From Cellulomonas dongxiuzhuiae (GTDB lineage: Bacteria > Actinomycetota > Actinomycetes > Actinomycetales > Cellulomonadaceae): a DNA stretch of 64,000 nucleotides. The position numbers and the translations under genes were made by a program. Below the pieces are notes generated by a model. That model saw only the letters and a list, made by a program, of their open reading frames with translations, made no database searches and had not been told where the DNA came from. The stretch covers positions 3,100,001-3,164,000 of the forward strand of contig NZ_CP076023.1 of the NCBI RefSeq assembly GCF_018623035.1, written 5' to 3'. Shown one piece after another: positions 35,526-44,541 of the stretch (the stretch's first letter is position 1; each line of letters opens with the position of its first letter).

Positions 35526-37826
35526 ATGCGCTTCCCTCACACGGCTCTCGCCGGGTCGAAGATTGCCGTGGCGGTGACCGCGGCAGCTCTCGTTGGCTTC
35601 GCGGTGACGCCGGCCCACGCCGCGGACGGCGAGAACCCCGTGAAGGTGGAGATCCAGGCCAACACCGGCGCGGAACGCATCCCTGTCGGGCAGGAATACA
35701 GCGTGACGTTCCTGGTCAACAGCTCCGCAGACGGGGCAGCACTCTCTCACGTCGAACTTGACTATCACGGGACTGTGGTGGGGCTGCCGACGGCCGTGAA
35801 CTGTAGCGAGAACACCCTTGGCTTTTTCTACACCGGTACCCCGGCCATCATGGTCAGTGGAGAGAACGTCGACTGCCAGATCACGTTCACGGTTCGCGTC
35901 ACCACTGCCGGCAATACGCTGATCGACTCGTCGAGCTTCATCCGGAACGAGATGGACGTCACCGGGTCGTTCGCCCTCACGTCGTTCAGTACGTTGACCT
36001 TGCCCCTGACGACCCCTTTGCTGATCGACTCGACAGGCGAGCCAGTGAACGTGACGTTCGGCCTCGCCCAGATCGCGGGTCAGCCAGTCACGAGCGTCGA
36101 GTACGTTCTCGCGCGGACGGCCCCCACGTACGCGGTCGTGGCCAGCAACCGCCTGACGGGCTCCCCCGAGCAGCTGACGTTCTCCAACCTCGAGGACGAT
36201 GCGACGTACACCCTCACCCTTGTGCACGCCTCGGACCATCACTCGGTGATCACATCGTCGGCCCCGTTCGGCCTTCAGGGTACGAACGCCAACCTTCTCG
36301 CGATGCGGGACGCCGAGCTGGCCAAGCCGCCGGTGGCTCTGACCGCGGCAAGCAACACGAAGCGCCAGGCTGCGCTGGACGCAGTGGATCAGGTTCCGGC
36401 TGTCACTACCCGCAAGGCGATCAACGAAGCGGAAGCCGCGTTCACCGACGTCATGAACTCTTTGATCCCGACCGCTCCGATGACCGCCGCGCTGAACAAC
36501 GCGCAGAACACCTTGGCCACGGGAAGCTATGCCAGCTGGAGCCAGGACCAGGTGACCAGCAGGATGGGTGCTCTCCTGCTGCTGATGGGCGACCGGTATT
36601 CCACGGCCACACCCGCTGATGCGGATAGCGCTGTTGCCGCGCTGAATCAGGCCGTGGACGACCTCCTGGACACGTCTGCTTTCGACGAAGCGATCGCCAC
36701 CGTTGCCGGGCTCAACAAGGCCGACTACACCCAGCTCTCGTGGATCAGCGTGGAAATCGCGCGGCAGGACGCTCGCGCTGTGATCAACCAGCTGTGGAAC
36801 ACCCCGGTGGACATCGCAAGAGCCAACCTTGCGGCCGCGCTGACGAACCTCTACCGCGCTATCGACGACCTGGCCAACCCGACAGACCTGCAGGCAGCTC
36901 TCGCCCACGCGCATTCGATCACGAGCACCCACTACACGACGAGCTCCTGGGACGCGTTCCAAGACGCAATTGACGCCGCTTCAGACACCCTGACCGGGTG
37001 GGGAACTGCGACAGACTTCGCGGCGGCGGTGGCAGCTCTTGAACTGGCCGAGACGAACCTGGTCGACTCCCGCGACGCGCACATCGCGCTCGCGGACGTT
37101 GCTGGCCTCAGTGCCAGTGACTACACGCCGGCGTCGTGGGCGGCCCTCCAAGCCGCGATCGACACCGTGAACGCTCGACTCGTCGGACCGGGCAGCGCGG
37201 CGGACCTCGCTGCGGCGGTCGCAGCTCTTGAGCTGGCCGAGGCGAACCTGGTCGATCCCCGCGACGCGCAGACCGCGCTCGCGGACGTTGCGGCCCTCTC
37301 CCCCGGCGACTACACGCCGGCGTCGTGGGCAGCCCTCCAGGCCGCGATCGACACCGTCAACGGCCTGCTCGCAGGGTCCGGCAGCACGGCCGACCTCGCA
37401 GCCGCCGTGACCGCTCTCGAGCTGGCCGAGGCGAACCTGGTCGACCCCCGGGCCGCGCAGGAGGCTGTCGCCGACGTCGCGACCCTCACGCCGGGCAGCT
37501 ACACGCCCGCGTCGTGGGCAGCCCTCCAGGCCGCGATCGACGCCGCCAACGGCCTGCTCGCCGGACCGGCGGCAAGCGCCGCGGATCTCGCGGTCGCGGT
37601 CGCCGCGATCGACGCGGCTCGAGCGAACCTGGTCCTGTCCGCCTCCGACGCGCCGGCCCCCCCGCCCGCCCAGGGCACGGCTGTCACCGGCGAGCAGGCT
37701 GCTGCGGTGACCGTCAGCGAGCTGCCTCGCACCGGAGCGCAGCTCGGGTGGGTAGCGCTGTCCGCGCTGCTGATGATCCTGGCTGGTGCCGCGCTCAGGG
37801 CGACGGGCCGCAAGGTGGCCCCGTAG
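35526..37826 (+). CDS. Large LPXTG-anchored surface protein with FIVAR repeats
   Basis: The 766-residue precursor has a Sec signal peptide (TAAALVGFAVTPAHA), a cohesin-like beta domain (VPVGQEYSVTFLVNSS-like segment through QITFTVRVTTAGN, residues about 40-150), a second beta region to about 260, a chain of helical repeats, and the C-terminal signal SELPRTG, hydrophobic helix and RATGRK for sortase anchoring. The repeats, with YTPASWAALQAAID and ALELAEANLVD, match FIVAR domains, which form rod-like adhesin stalks. ATG 35526 follows CAGGAGACAG. Codon use is less GC3-rich than neighbours (GAT, GTT, CTT and GCA codons), suggesting later acquisition. Confidence 0.88.
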   Translation: MRFPHTALAGSKIAVAVTAAALVGFAVTPAHAADGENPVKVEIQANTGAERIPVGQEYSVTFLVNSSADGAALSHVELDYHGTVVGLPTAVNCSENTLGFFYTGTPAIMVSGENVDCQITFTVRVTTAGNTLIDSSSFIRNEMDVTGSFALTSFSTLTLPLTTPLLIDSTGEPVNVTFGLAQIAGQPVTSVEYVLARTAPTYAVVASNRLTGSPEQLTFSNLEDDATYTLTLVHASDHHSVITSSAPFGLQGTNANLLAMRDAELAKPPVALTAASNTKRQAALDAVDQVPAVTTRKAINEAEAAFTDVMNSLIPTAPMTAALNNAQNTLATGSYASWSQDQVTSRMGALLLLMGDRYSTATPADADSAVAALNQAVDDLLDTSAFDEAIATVAGLNKADYTQLSWISVEIARQDARAVINQLWNTPVDIARANLAAALTNLYRAIDDLANPTDLQAALAHAHSITSTHYTTSSWDAFQDAIDAASDTLTGWGTATDFAAAVAALELAETNLVDSRDAHIALADVAGLSASDYTPASWAALQAAIDTVNARLVGPGSAADLAAAVAALELAEANLVDPRDAQTALADVAALSPGDYTPASWAALQAAIDTVNGLLAGSGSTADLAAAVTALELAEANLVDPRAAQEAVADVATLTPGSYTPASWAALQAAIDAANGLLAGPAASAADLAVAVAAIDAARANLVLSASDAPAPPPAQGTAVTGEQAAAVTVSELPRTGAQLGWVALSALLMILAGAALRATGRKVAP
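37063..37635 (+). repeat. Three near-identical FIVAR repeats, period about 189 bp
   Basis: Three 63-residue units (with LADVAGLSASDYTPASW, LADVAALSPGDYTPASW and VADVATLTPGSYTPASW) are very similar at DNA level; at least three more diverged copies precede them from about 36.46 kb. Recombination among the last three could vary stalk length. Confidence 0.85.
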
Positions 37827-37860
37827 CGCCCGGTGTACTGAGGGCGTCCGTCGTCGACGT

Positions 37861-37918
37861 CACGAGAGACCCCCGGGTCGAGCGGGATGGAACCGCATCG
37901 ACCCGGGGGTCTCTCGTG
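37861..37918. terminator. Very strong bidirectional hairpin (21-bp perfect stem)
   Basis: The 21 bases at 37861-37881 (starting CACGAGAGACCCCCGGG) are exactly complementary to 37898-37918, with a 16-nt loop. It sits between the convergent FIVAR protein and TetR genes. Confidence 0.92.
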
Positions 37919-37987
37919 TCACGGGGTCGATCGCCCGCCCGGTGATCGTGTGCTCAGGTGTCCTGGCGGCACCCCCTGCGGGAGGCC

Positions 37988-38581
37988 CTACCCTGCAGCA
38001 CGATGTGGTGATGTGCCGGCTGCCCTCCCGGCAGGGCGGGCAGGTGACGACAGCTCGCCGGTAGACGTCAGCGCCGCCGTGAGCCGCGCCAGCCCGTACT
38101 CGAACGCCTCGTCGACGTCGCCACCGAGACGGAACGCGCCGGCGAGCTCCATCGTGAGGAAGCCGGTGGCCCAGGCGGTGAGGAGCCGGGCCGCCGGCAG
38201 GGCGTCCGCCTTCCCGACCAGGCCGGCCGCGATGCGCAGCACCGGCTCGCTCGCTCGGGCCAGGGACGCCGGGTCGGTGCCGGCGGACTGGATGAGGCGG
38301 AACGCCTGGGGCCGCTCGTGCGCGAACGCACGGTAGGTGCGGGCGATGTCGGCGAGCGTGGCGGCCGCCCCGAGGCGCCGCGCCAGCTCGTCGACCCCGG
38401 CCACCGCGACGAGCGCGAGCAGGGCGTCGCGGTCGCGGACTCGCTTGTACAGCGACGGCGCCCGCACCCCGCACCTGGCGGCGACGGCCTGCATGGTCAG
38501 ACCCGAGACCCCCTCGGCCTCGAGGATGTCCCAGGCCGCCGCGACGATCTCCTCGAGCGACGTGCGGTCCGGCGTGGGCAT
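37988..38581 (-). CDS. TetR family repressor (WHG-domain type)
   Basis: This 197-residue regulator has the N-terminal HTH SGLTMQAVAARCGVRAPSLYKRVRDRDAL at about residues 26-54 and the C-terminal LTAWATGFLTMELAGAFRLGGDVDEAFEYGL typical of the TetR_C WHG class. It is divergent from an MBL-fold hydrolase, and the 84-bp intergenic region carries two identical perfect inverted repeats, so it very likely represses both itself and the hydrolase. Inducer unknown. Confidence 0.92.
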   Translation of the reverse strand: MPTPDRTSLEEIVAAAWDILEAEGVSGLTMQAVAARCGVRAPSLYKRVRDRDALLALVAVAGVDELARRLGAAATLADIARTYRAFAHERPQAFRLIQSAGTDPASLARASEPVLRIAAGLVGKADALPAARLLTAWATGFLTMELAGAFRLGGDVDEAFEYGLARLTAALTSTGELSSPARPAGRAAGTSPHRAAG

Positions 38582-38592
38582 GGCATCTCCTT

Positions 38593-38635
38593 ATGGCTAT
38601 TGACATTAGCCATGATGGCTAACTATCGTAGCCAT
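38593..38635. promoter_or_regulatory. Twin identical TetR operators over a divergent promoter
   Basis: ATGGCTA-N7-TAGCCAT occurs twice, at 38593-38613 and 38615-38635, with identical arms and centres 22 bp (two helical turns) apart. TTGACA (38600-38605) lies inside the first site and AACTAT (38621-38626) inside the second, giving a promoter toward the hydrolase. Binding by the adjacent TetR protein is the natural prediction. Confidence 0.88.
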
Positions 38636-38665
38636 TCCTACCACACCACCACGAGGGGCACCCCC

Positions 38666-39376
38666 ATGAAGCTCGGACCGCACCTGCACCGCATCGGCAA
38701 CGACGTCGTCGCCGCCTACCTGGTCGACACCGAGGAGGGCGTGACGGTCGTCGACGCCGGCCTCGCCGGCCACTGGCCCGAGCTGCTCGCCGAGCTCACC
38801 ACCATGGGCCGCACCCCGGACGACGTGCGCGGGCTGGTCCTGACCCACGGCGACACCGACCACATCGGGTTCGCCGAGCGGCTGCGGCGCGAGCACGGCG
38901 TGCCGGTCTACGTGCACGCGGCCGACGCGGACCGCGCCCGCGGGGGCGACAAGCCGAAGCCGACCTTCGGGCGGTGGCGCCCGGGTGCCCTCCTGGGCTT
39001 CCTCACCTACTCCCTGCGCAAGGGCGGCCTGCGGACCACCTACCTCACCGAGGTGACCGAGGTCCACGACGGCGACGTGCTGCCCCTGCCCGGCGCGCCG
39101 CGCGTCGTCGGCATGCCGGGCCACTCCCCCGGCAGCATCGCCGTGCACGTGCCCGTCGCGGACGCCGTCATGGTCGGCGACGCGCTCACGACGCGCGACG
39201 TGCTGACCGGCCGCACGGGCCCGGGACCGGCCCCGTTCACCGACGACCCGGCGCAGGCGCTCGACTCCCTGTCACGGCTCGCCGGTCTCGACGCCACGTG
39301 GCTGCTGCCCGGCCACGGCGCACCGTGGCGCGGCGACCTGGCGACGGTGCAGGAGCAGGTGCGGCGGGCCGGCTGA
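38666..39376 (+). CDS. MBL-fold metallo-hydrolase under TetR control
   Basis: The 236-residue metallo-beta-lactamase-fold protein has VTVVDAGLAGHW, LTHGDTDHIGFAE (HxDxDH variant of the HxHxDH metal site: the second His is Asp), GMPGHSPGSIAVH with the third His, VMVGDALTTRD with the bridging Asp and LLPGHGAPWRG with the last His. Proteins with this variant are common in actinobacteria and probably still bind at least one metal. ATG 38666 follows GAGGGG. A role in detoxifying a lactone, thioester or drug is possible but unproven. Confidence 0.9.
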   Translation: MKLGPHLHRIGNDVVAAYLVDTEEGVTVVDAGLAGHWPELLAELTTMGRTPDDVRGLVLTHGDTDHIGFAERLRREHGVPVYVHAADADRARGGDKPKPTFGRWRPGALLGFLTYSLRKGGLRTTYLTEVTEVHDGDVLPLPGAPRVVGMPGHSPGSIAVHVPVADAVMVGDALTTRDVLTGRTGPGPAPFTDDPAQALDSLSRLAGLDATWLLPGHGAPWRGDLATVQEQVRRAG

Positions 39377-39395
39377 CGGCCCCGAGCGTGTGACC

Positions 39396-40370
39396 TCAGA
39401 CGTCGTCCCCGGGCGTGACCGTGCACGACGTCAGCGGGCGGCCGTCCAGCAGGAACTCGACCTCGACCGGGCCCCCGCCCGCCCCCTCGACCTCGAGCTG
39501 CACCTCACCCGCGTCGACGGCCACTCCGTTGTCGACGCTCGCACCACCGAAGGTCGTCCGGACGTCCAGCGTGGCGTCCGGACCGACGCGCGCGGCGCCG
39601 TCCCACGACACGTCGAGCGACAGCCGGGTCCGCACGTCGCGCCGCGCGTCCGCGGCCCAGGGCCAGGCCCGCGCCCCGCGCGTCCACGTGGTCTCGCGCA
39701 CCAGCACGGCCGAGTGCACGCGGACGGGTGCGTCCGCGTCCTGCGGTGCGAGCGCGCACGCGGTCGGCGTGCCGCGCTCCAGGCCGCCGGACGACCCGAC
39801 CTCGACGCCCGCGAGGAGCCCCACCACGACGACGACGCAGGCCACGGCCGTGACGGCCTGCCCTCGTCGGTCGCCCCGCGGCGTGGGCGCCCGCCGCACG
39901 ACGAGCGTGCCGGCGATGCCGTCGGCGAACGTGCGCCGCTGGGGGTCCCACAGCGGTCGCAGGTACCCGATGAGGAGGAAGGCGTCGACCAGGTGGGCGA
40001 GCCACCGCCCGATCGAGCGCAGGACCCCCGGCGGGCCTCCCGCCGGCCGGTCGACAGGCGCCCGGATCACCTGGATGCCGAGCACACGCCGCCCGGGCGT
40101 CTGCCCCGTCAGTCCCTGCAGCACGAGCATCGCCAGCCACGCCGCGACCACGACCCACGACGACGTCCACGGCGCCGCCCCCTCGGGGTCGACCGGCGCG
40201 AACGTCGGCTGCAACGACGGCGCGGCGATCGCGCCCCCCGCCACGAACCACGCGACCGCACCCAGGACCGCACCGTCCAGCAGCGCCGCAACCACGCGCC
40301 GTCCCCAGCTCGCGAGCTCCGGCACCGCGACGTCCGTCGTGGCGAGCGGTGCGAGCGGCGTCGTCGTCAC
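39396..40370 (-). CDS. RDD family membrane protein with C-terminal extracytoplasmic domain
   Basis: The 324-residue protein has an RDD domain at about residues 20-170 (ASWGRRVVAALLDGAVLGAV with the Arg-Asp pair, QTPGRRVLGIQVIRA, SIGRWLAHLVDAFLLIGYL, DPQRRTFADGIAGTLVV) with three membrane helices, then a fourth TM (AVTAVACVVVVVGLLAGVEV) and a C-terminal domain of about 120 residues outside the membrane (PTACALAPQD to DGRPLTSCTVTPGDD, with two Cys likely disulfide-bonded). Function of RDD proteins is mostly unknown (some exchange ions). GTG 40370 gives a start just ahead of the RDD motif. It diverges from the helicase gene. Confidence 0.85.
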   Translation of the reverse strand: MTTTPLAPLATTDVAVPELASWGRRVVAALLDGAVLGAVAWFVAGGAIAAPSLQPTFAPVDPEGAAPWTSSWVVVAAWLAMLVLQGLTGQTPGRRVLGIQVIRAPVDRPAGGPPGVLRSIGRWLAHLVDAFLLIGYLRPLWDPQRRTFADGIAGTLVVRRAPTPRGDRRGQAVTAVACVVVVVGLLAGVEVGSSGGLERGTPTACALAPQDADAPVRVHSAVLVRETTWTRGARAWPWAADARRDVRTRLSLDVSWDGAARVGPDATLDVRTTFGGASVDNGVAVDAGEVQLEVEGAGGGPVEVEFLLDGRPLTSCTVTPGDDV

Positions 40371-40518
40371 GCGGACATCGTGGCAGCGGGCACGGGCGGG
40401 CACCAGGGCCGATCGGTGCACGCACGGCGGGGCGGGCACACGGCCCCTCGTCACCGGGCGAGGCCCGGACCGGGCACCATGGACCGACCGACGACAGCCC
40501 GACCGGCAGGAGCACGTG

Positions 40519-42456
40519 GTGACCAGGACCGCAGCGGACCGCGTCCTCGCCGACCTCGACGACCGTCAGGCCGCCGCCGTCGTCGCACCCCCGGGGCCGG
40601 TGCGGATCATGGCCGGTGCGGGCACGGGCAAGACGCGCACGATCACCCACCGCATCGCGTACCAGCACGTCACGGGCGCCGTCCCGGCGGACGTCGTCCT
40701 GGCGGTGACGCACTCGGCCAAGGCCGCGGGCGAGATGCGGGACCGCCTGGCGCGGCTCGGCGCGGGCAGCGTCCAGGCGCGCACGTTCCACGCGGCGGCG
40801 ATGCGGCAGCTGCGGTACTTCTGGCGCGCGACGGGCCTGCCGGGCGAGGGCCCGGTGCTGCTCGACGTCGACGGGCGCGGCGCGTACTACCGCTACCTGC
40901 GCGGCGCGCTCGGCGTGACGCTGCGCACGTCCGCGGCCGACGTCGACGCCGCGCTCGTCACCGACCTGGCGACCGAGCTCGCGTGGGCCGCCGCGCGCGA
41001 CCTGACGGCCGACACGTACGCGGACGCGGCGCAGGCGGCAGGCCGCCGGCCCGGCATGTCGCTCGCGACCGTCACCGGGGCCATGCGCCGGTACACGACC
41101 GCTAAGCGCGCCGCCGGGGTGCTCGACTTCGCGGACCTGCTCGCCGTGTGCGCGCGGATGCTGGAGGAGCACGAGGAGGTCGCGACCGAGGTGCGGCGGC
41201 AGTACGCGTCGTTCGTCGTCGACGAGTACCAGGACACCGACCCGGCGCAGCAGCGGCTGCTCGACGCGTGGCTCGGTGACCGCGACCGGCTGGCGGTCGT
41301 CGGGGACGCCCGGCAGGCGGTCTACGCGTTCAAGGGCGCGGACACCTCGCTGCTGCGGGACTTCACGGTGCGGTTCCCGCACGCCGTCACGGTCGACCTG
41401 GTGCAGGACTACCGCTCGACCCCGCAGGTCGTCGCTGCTGCGAACCGGCTCATGGCCGGGCGCCCCGAGGCGTCCGGGCCAGCGCTCGTCGGGATGCTGG
41501 GCGACGGGCCTGCGCCCGTCGTCGAGCGCTGCGCCGACGAGGACGACGAGGACGCACGGATCGTCGCGACCGTGCGGGGCTGGCTCGACGCCGGGGTCCC
41601 GGTCGAGGAGATCGCCGTCCTGCACCGGTTCAACGCGCAGGCCGTCAAGCTCACGGCGGCGCTGCGGGACGCGGGCGTCCCGGTCGTCGCGGGCGACGGG
41701 TCGGCGTACTTCGCGCGCCGCGAGGTCGCCCAGGTGCTCACGCTCCTGCGCCGGCGCGCCGCCCAGGCCCCGGACGACGACGCCCGCCCGGCCCTCGACG
41801 ACGCCCTGGCCCAGGCCGGGTACGACCCCGAGGCCCCGCCGGACGGGACCGGTGCGGCCCGCGAGCGCTGGGACGCCCTCGACGCCCTGCGCGCCCTGGT
41901 CGCCTCCCTCCCGCAGGCACTGACTCGGACGGTCCGCGCGCTGTCCGCCGACCTGGACCGGCGCGCCGCCGAGGACCACGTGCCGCCCGGGCGCGGCGCC
42001 GTCACGGTCACGACGATCCACAAGGCCAAGGGCCTGGAGTGGGACGCGTGCCTGCTGGCGCGGGCCACGGCCGGCTCCCTGCCCTCGGTGTACGCGACGA
42101 CGGGCCCGGAGCTGGCGGAGGAGCGTCGTCTCGCGTACGTCGCGATCACCCGCGCGCGTCGTCACCTGGTCGCGACGTGGGCGGCGGACCGGCCCGGTGG
42201 ACGGCCCGCACGCCCGTCGCCGTACCTGGACGCGCTGGATCCCGCGCCTGTGCGTCCCGCGCGCCGCGTGCGCGACGTGCCCTCGCCCCGCCGCGCGTCC
42301 GCGTCCGCGTCACCGTTCACCGCAGGGCAGCGGGTCACCCACGACCGGCACGGTCTCGGCAAGGTCGTCGACGTGCGCGGCAGCAACGTCACGGTCGACT
42401 TCGGGTCCGGTGGGCGACGGACGGTGACGGCCGACGGCCGCCTCGTCGCGCTGTGA
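40519..42456 (+). CDS. UvrD/PcrA-like ATP-dependent DNA helicase
   Basis: This 645-residue SF1A helicase acts in DNA repair or recombination. Motif I is GAGTGKTRTITHRI (about residues 34-40), Ia THSAKAAGEMRDRL, II DEYQDTDPAQQRLL, III VVGDARQAVYAFKGA, IV QDYRSTPQVV, V TTIHKAKGLEWD and VI LAYVAITRARRHL. The C terminus carries a Tudor-like segment (GQRVTHDRHGLGKVVDVRGSNVTVDF) seen in PcrA/UvrD and CarD-type proteins that bind RNA polymerase. Two adjacent GTG codons (40516, 40519) compete; AGGAG at 40508 favours 40519. It is shorter than canonical UvrD and may be a second, actinobacterial-type helicase. Confidence 0.94.
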   Translation: MTRTAADRVLADLDDRQAAAVVAPPGPVRIMAGAGTGKTRTITHRIAYQHVTGAVPADVVLAVTHSAKAAGEMRDRLARLGAGSVQARTFHAAAMRQLRYFWRATGLPGEGPVLLDVDGRGAYYRYLRGALGVTLRTSAADVDAALVTDLATELAWAAARDLTADTYADAAQAAGRRPGMSLATVTGAMRRYTTAKRAAGVLDFADLLAVCARMLEEHEEVATEVRRQYASFVVDEYQDTDPAQQRLLDAWLGDRDRLAVVGDARQAVYAFKGADTSLLRDFTVRFPHAVTVDLVQDYRSTPQVVAAANRLMAGRPEASGPALVGMLGDGPAPVVERCADEDDEDARIVATVRGWLDAGVPVEEIAVLHRFNAQAVKLTAALRDAGVPVVAGDGSAYFARREVAQVLTLLRRRAAQAPDDDARPALDDALAQAGYDPEAPPDGTGAARERWDALDALRALVASLPQALTRTVRALSADLDRRAAEDHVPPGRGAVTVTTIHKAKGLEWDACLLARATAGSLPSVYATTGPELAEERRLAYVAITRARRHLVATWAADRPGGRPARPSPYLDALDPAPVRPARRVRDVPSPRRASASASPFTAGQRVTHDRHGLGKVVDVRGSNVTVDFGSGGRRTVTADGRLVAL

Positions 42457-42529
42457 CCCCTGGCCCGGTTGCGGCCCCGGCACGCGTACCGCCTCCGCAC
42501 AGCCGCGGGGCCCGGCTCCCGCCGGCGAC

Positions 42530-42560
42530 CCCGTGGCCGGGTGCGCCCCCGCACCCACGG
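42530..42560 (+). terminator. Hairpin after the helicase gene
   Basis: GGGTGCG (42539-42545) pairs with CGCACCC (42550-42556), and flanking CCGT/ACGG extend the stem. It lies 80 nt after the helicase stop codon. Confidence 0.55.
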
Positions 42561-42599
42561 ACGTAGCGTCGAGAGTGCTCGTCGACGCAAGGGGGCGCC

Positions 42600-44507
42600 G
42601 TGTTCGACAACCTGCTCAACCCTGGCCGGATCGGCCGGCTCGAGGCACGCAACCGGATCGTCATGCCGCCGATGCACGTCGGCTTCGGCAGACGCGTCGA
42701 GGAGCGCGAGATCGCGTACTTCGCGGCCCGCGCCGCGGGCGGCGTCGGCCTGATCATCACCGGGACCATGACCACCACGTCGCGCTTCGAGGACAACGAG
42801 GGCTGGCCCAAGGTCGAGGACGACTCCGTGGTGCCGGACCTGGCGCGCCTCGCGGACGCCGTCCACGCGGAGGGCGCGCTGCTGGCGGGCCAGCTCACCC
42901 CGGGATCCGGGCGGGTCGGCCCGGCCGAGCCCGGTGGCGACGTCCCGGTGTCCGCCTCGGCGACGCCGTGGCTCGCCGACCCGTCGCGCACGTGCCGTGA
43001 GCTGAGCACCGGCGAGGTCGAGCAGCTCGTCGCGGCCTACGGCCCGGCCGCCGCGCGGCTGGCCGCGGCGGGCTTCGACGCGGTCGACATCCACTCGCAC
43101 ACCGGGTACCTGATCGACCAGTTCATGAGCAGCGTGTGGAACCAGCGCACCGACCGCTACGGGGGCTCCCTGGAGAACCGCCTGCGGTTCCCGCTGGAGC
43201 TCATCGCCGCGGCCCGCGACGCGGCACCGGAGCTCGCCATCACGTTCCGCCTGACGGTCGACCACCACATGCCCGGTGGCCGCCGTCTCGAGGAGGCCCT
43301 GCAGATGGCGCCGATCATCGCCGGGGCGGGCATCGACCTGCTCATGGTCGACGACGGCGCGTTCGAGACCGTCGACTGGATCTTCCCGCCGTACTACATG
43401 GGCGACGCGCCGCTGCTGCCCGGGGCGGCGGCGGTCCGGGCCGTGGTGGACGTCCCGGTCATGGCGACGGGGAACATGACACCGGAGATCGGCGACCGCG
43501 CGGTGGCCGCCGGCGAGGTCGACTTCGTCGGGATGGGCCGCGCGCTCATCGCGGACCCCGGCCTGCCGCGCAAGCTCGCCGCCGCGCAGCCCGACGCCGT
43601 ACGCCCGTGCATCAGGTGCAACCAGCTCTGCGTGGGCAACATCCTCGAGGGCAAGCCGATCGGCTGCGCCGTCAACCCGGAGGTCGGCTTCGAGGCGCAC
43701 CTGCCGCAGCCGGCGGAGACGTCACGGCACGTGGTCGTCGTCGGGGCAGGGCCGGCGGGCCTCGAGGTGGCCCGCGTCGCCGCGTCGCGCGGGCACCGCG
43801 TCGACGTCTACGACGAGGCCGAGCACGCCGGCGGGGTGCTGTGGCCCGCCGCGACGCCCGACTTCAAGCGCGAGCTGCGCCGCATGGTCGACTGGTGGCA
43901 GGGACAGCTCGCCGACCTGCCCGTCACCGTGCACCTGGGCCACCGCGTCACCGCGGACTCCCCCGAGCTCCGCGACGCCGACCAGGTCGTCGTCGCGACG
44001 GGGTCGGTCCAGCTGGTCCCCGCGAGCATCCCGGGCACCGACCGGGACGACGTGGTCGACGTCCTGCAGTTCCACCAGGGCGCGCCCGTGGGTCACCGCG
44101 TGGTCATGGTCGGCGGCGGGCTCTCCGGGTCGGACGCCGCGCTCGAGCTCGCGATCGAGGGCCACGACGTGACGGTCGTGGAGATGCTCGACGAGATCGC
44201 GCGCGACATGCTGCTGGTCAACCGCATCACGCTGCTGCGGCGGCTGGGCGAGGCCGGGGTGCGGCTGCTGACGAGCACGCGCGTACGGGAGATCACCGAC
44301 GACGGCGTGCTGGTCGAGGGCATCGACGGCCCGGCCACGCTGCCCGCGGACACGGTCGTCCTGGCGCTCGGCAGCACGCCGCGCACCGACCTGCTCACCG
44401 AGCTGACGGCCGCGGGCCTGCCCGTCGAGGCCGTCGGGGACTGCGTCGAGCCGGCCAAGGTCGGCGAGGCCGTCAACGGCGCCTACGCGCTCGCCGCGCG
44501 GCTCTGA
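42600..44507 (+). CDS. NADH:flavin oxidoreductase / dienoyl-CoA reductase-like enzyme (FadH type)
   Basis: The 635-residue enzyme has an N-terminal Old Yellow Enzyme TIM barrel (LEARNRIVMPPMHVGFG; DIHSHTGYLIDQFMSSVWNQRTDRYGG in two adjoining blocks; VDFVGMGRALIADPGL), a [4Fe-4S] cluster-binding Cys set in CIRCNQLCVGN and GCAVNPE (about residues 336-355), and a C-terminal NAD(P)/FAD domain with VVVVGAGPAGLEVARVA and a second dinucleotide fold VMVGGGLSGSDAAL. The arrangement is that of 2,4-dienoyl-CoA reductase and trimethylamine dehydrogenase. GTG 42600 follows AAGGGGG. Substrate is unassigned. Confidence 0.93.
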   Translation: MFDNLLNPGRIGRLEARNRIVMPPMHVGFGRRVEEREIAYFAARAAGGVGLIITGTMTTTSRFEDNEGWPKVEDDSVVPDLARLADAVHAEGALLAGQLTPGSGRVGPAEPGGDVPVSASATPWLADPSRTCRELSTGEVEQLVAAYGPAAARLAAAGFDAVDIHSHTGYLIDQFMSSVWNQRTDRYGGSLENRLRFPLELIAAARDAAPELAITFRLTVDHHMPGGRRLEEALQMAPIIAGAGIDLLMVDDGAFETVDWIFPPYYMGDAPLLPGAAAVRAVVDVPVMATGNMTPEIGDRAVAAGEVDFVGMGRALIADPGLPRKLAAAQPDAVRPCIRCNQLCVGNILEGKPIGCAVNPEVGFEAHLPQPAETSRHVVVVGAGPAGLEVARVAASRGHRVDVYDEAEHAGGVLWPAATPDFKRELRRMVDWWQGQLADLPVTVHLGHRVTADSPELRDADQVVVATGSVQLVPASIPGTDRDDVVDVLQFHQGAPVGHRVVMVGGGLSGSDAALELAIEGHDVTVVEMLDEIARDMLLVNRITLLRRLGEAGVRLLTSTRVREITDDGVLVEGIDGPATLPADTVVLALGSTPRTDLLTELTAAGLPVEAVGDCVEPAKVGEAVNGAYALAARL

Positions 44508-44541
44508 CGCGCGCGGGCCGGCACCGCGGGGCCGTGCGGAC

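Noticed and set aside
35015-35761. Plus-strand frame of about 248 codons overlapping the start of the FIVAR gene
   Set aside because: Sequence is low-complexity, overlaps a clear signal-peptide start in another frame and lacks a start context.
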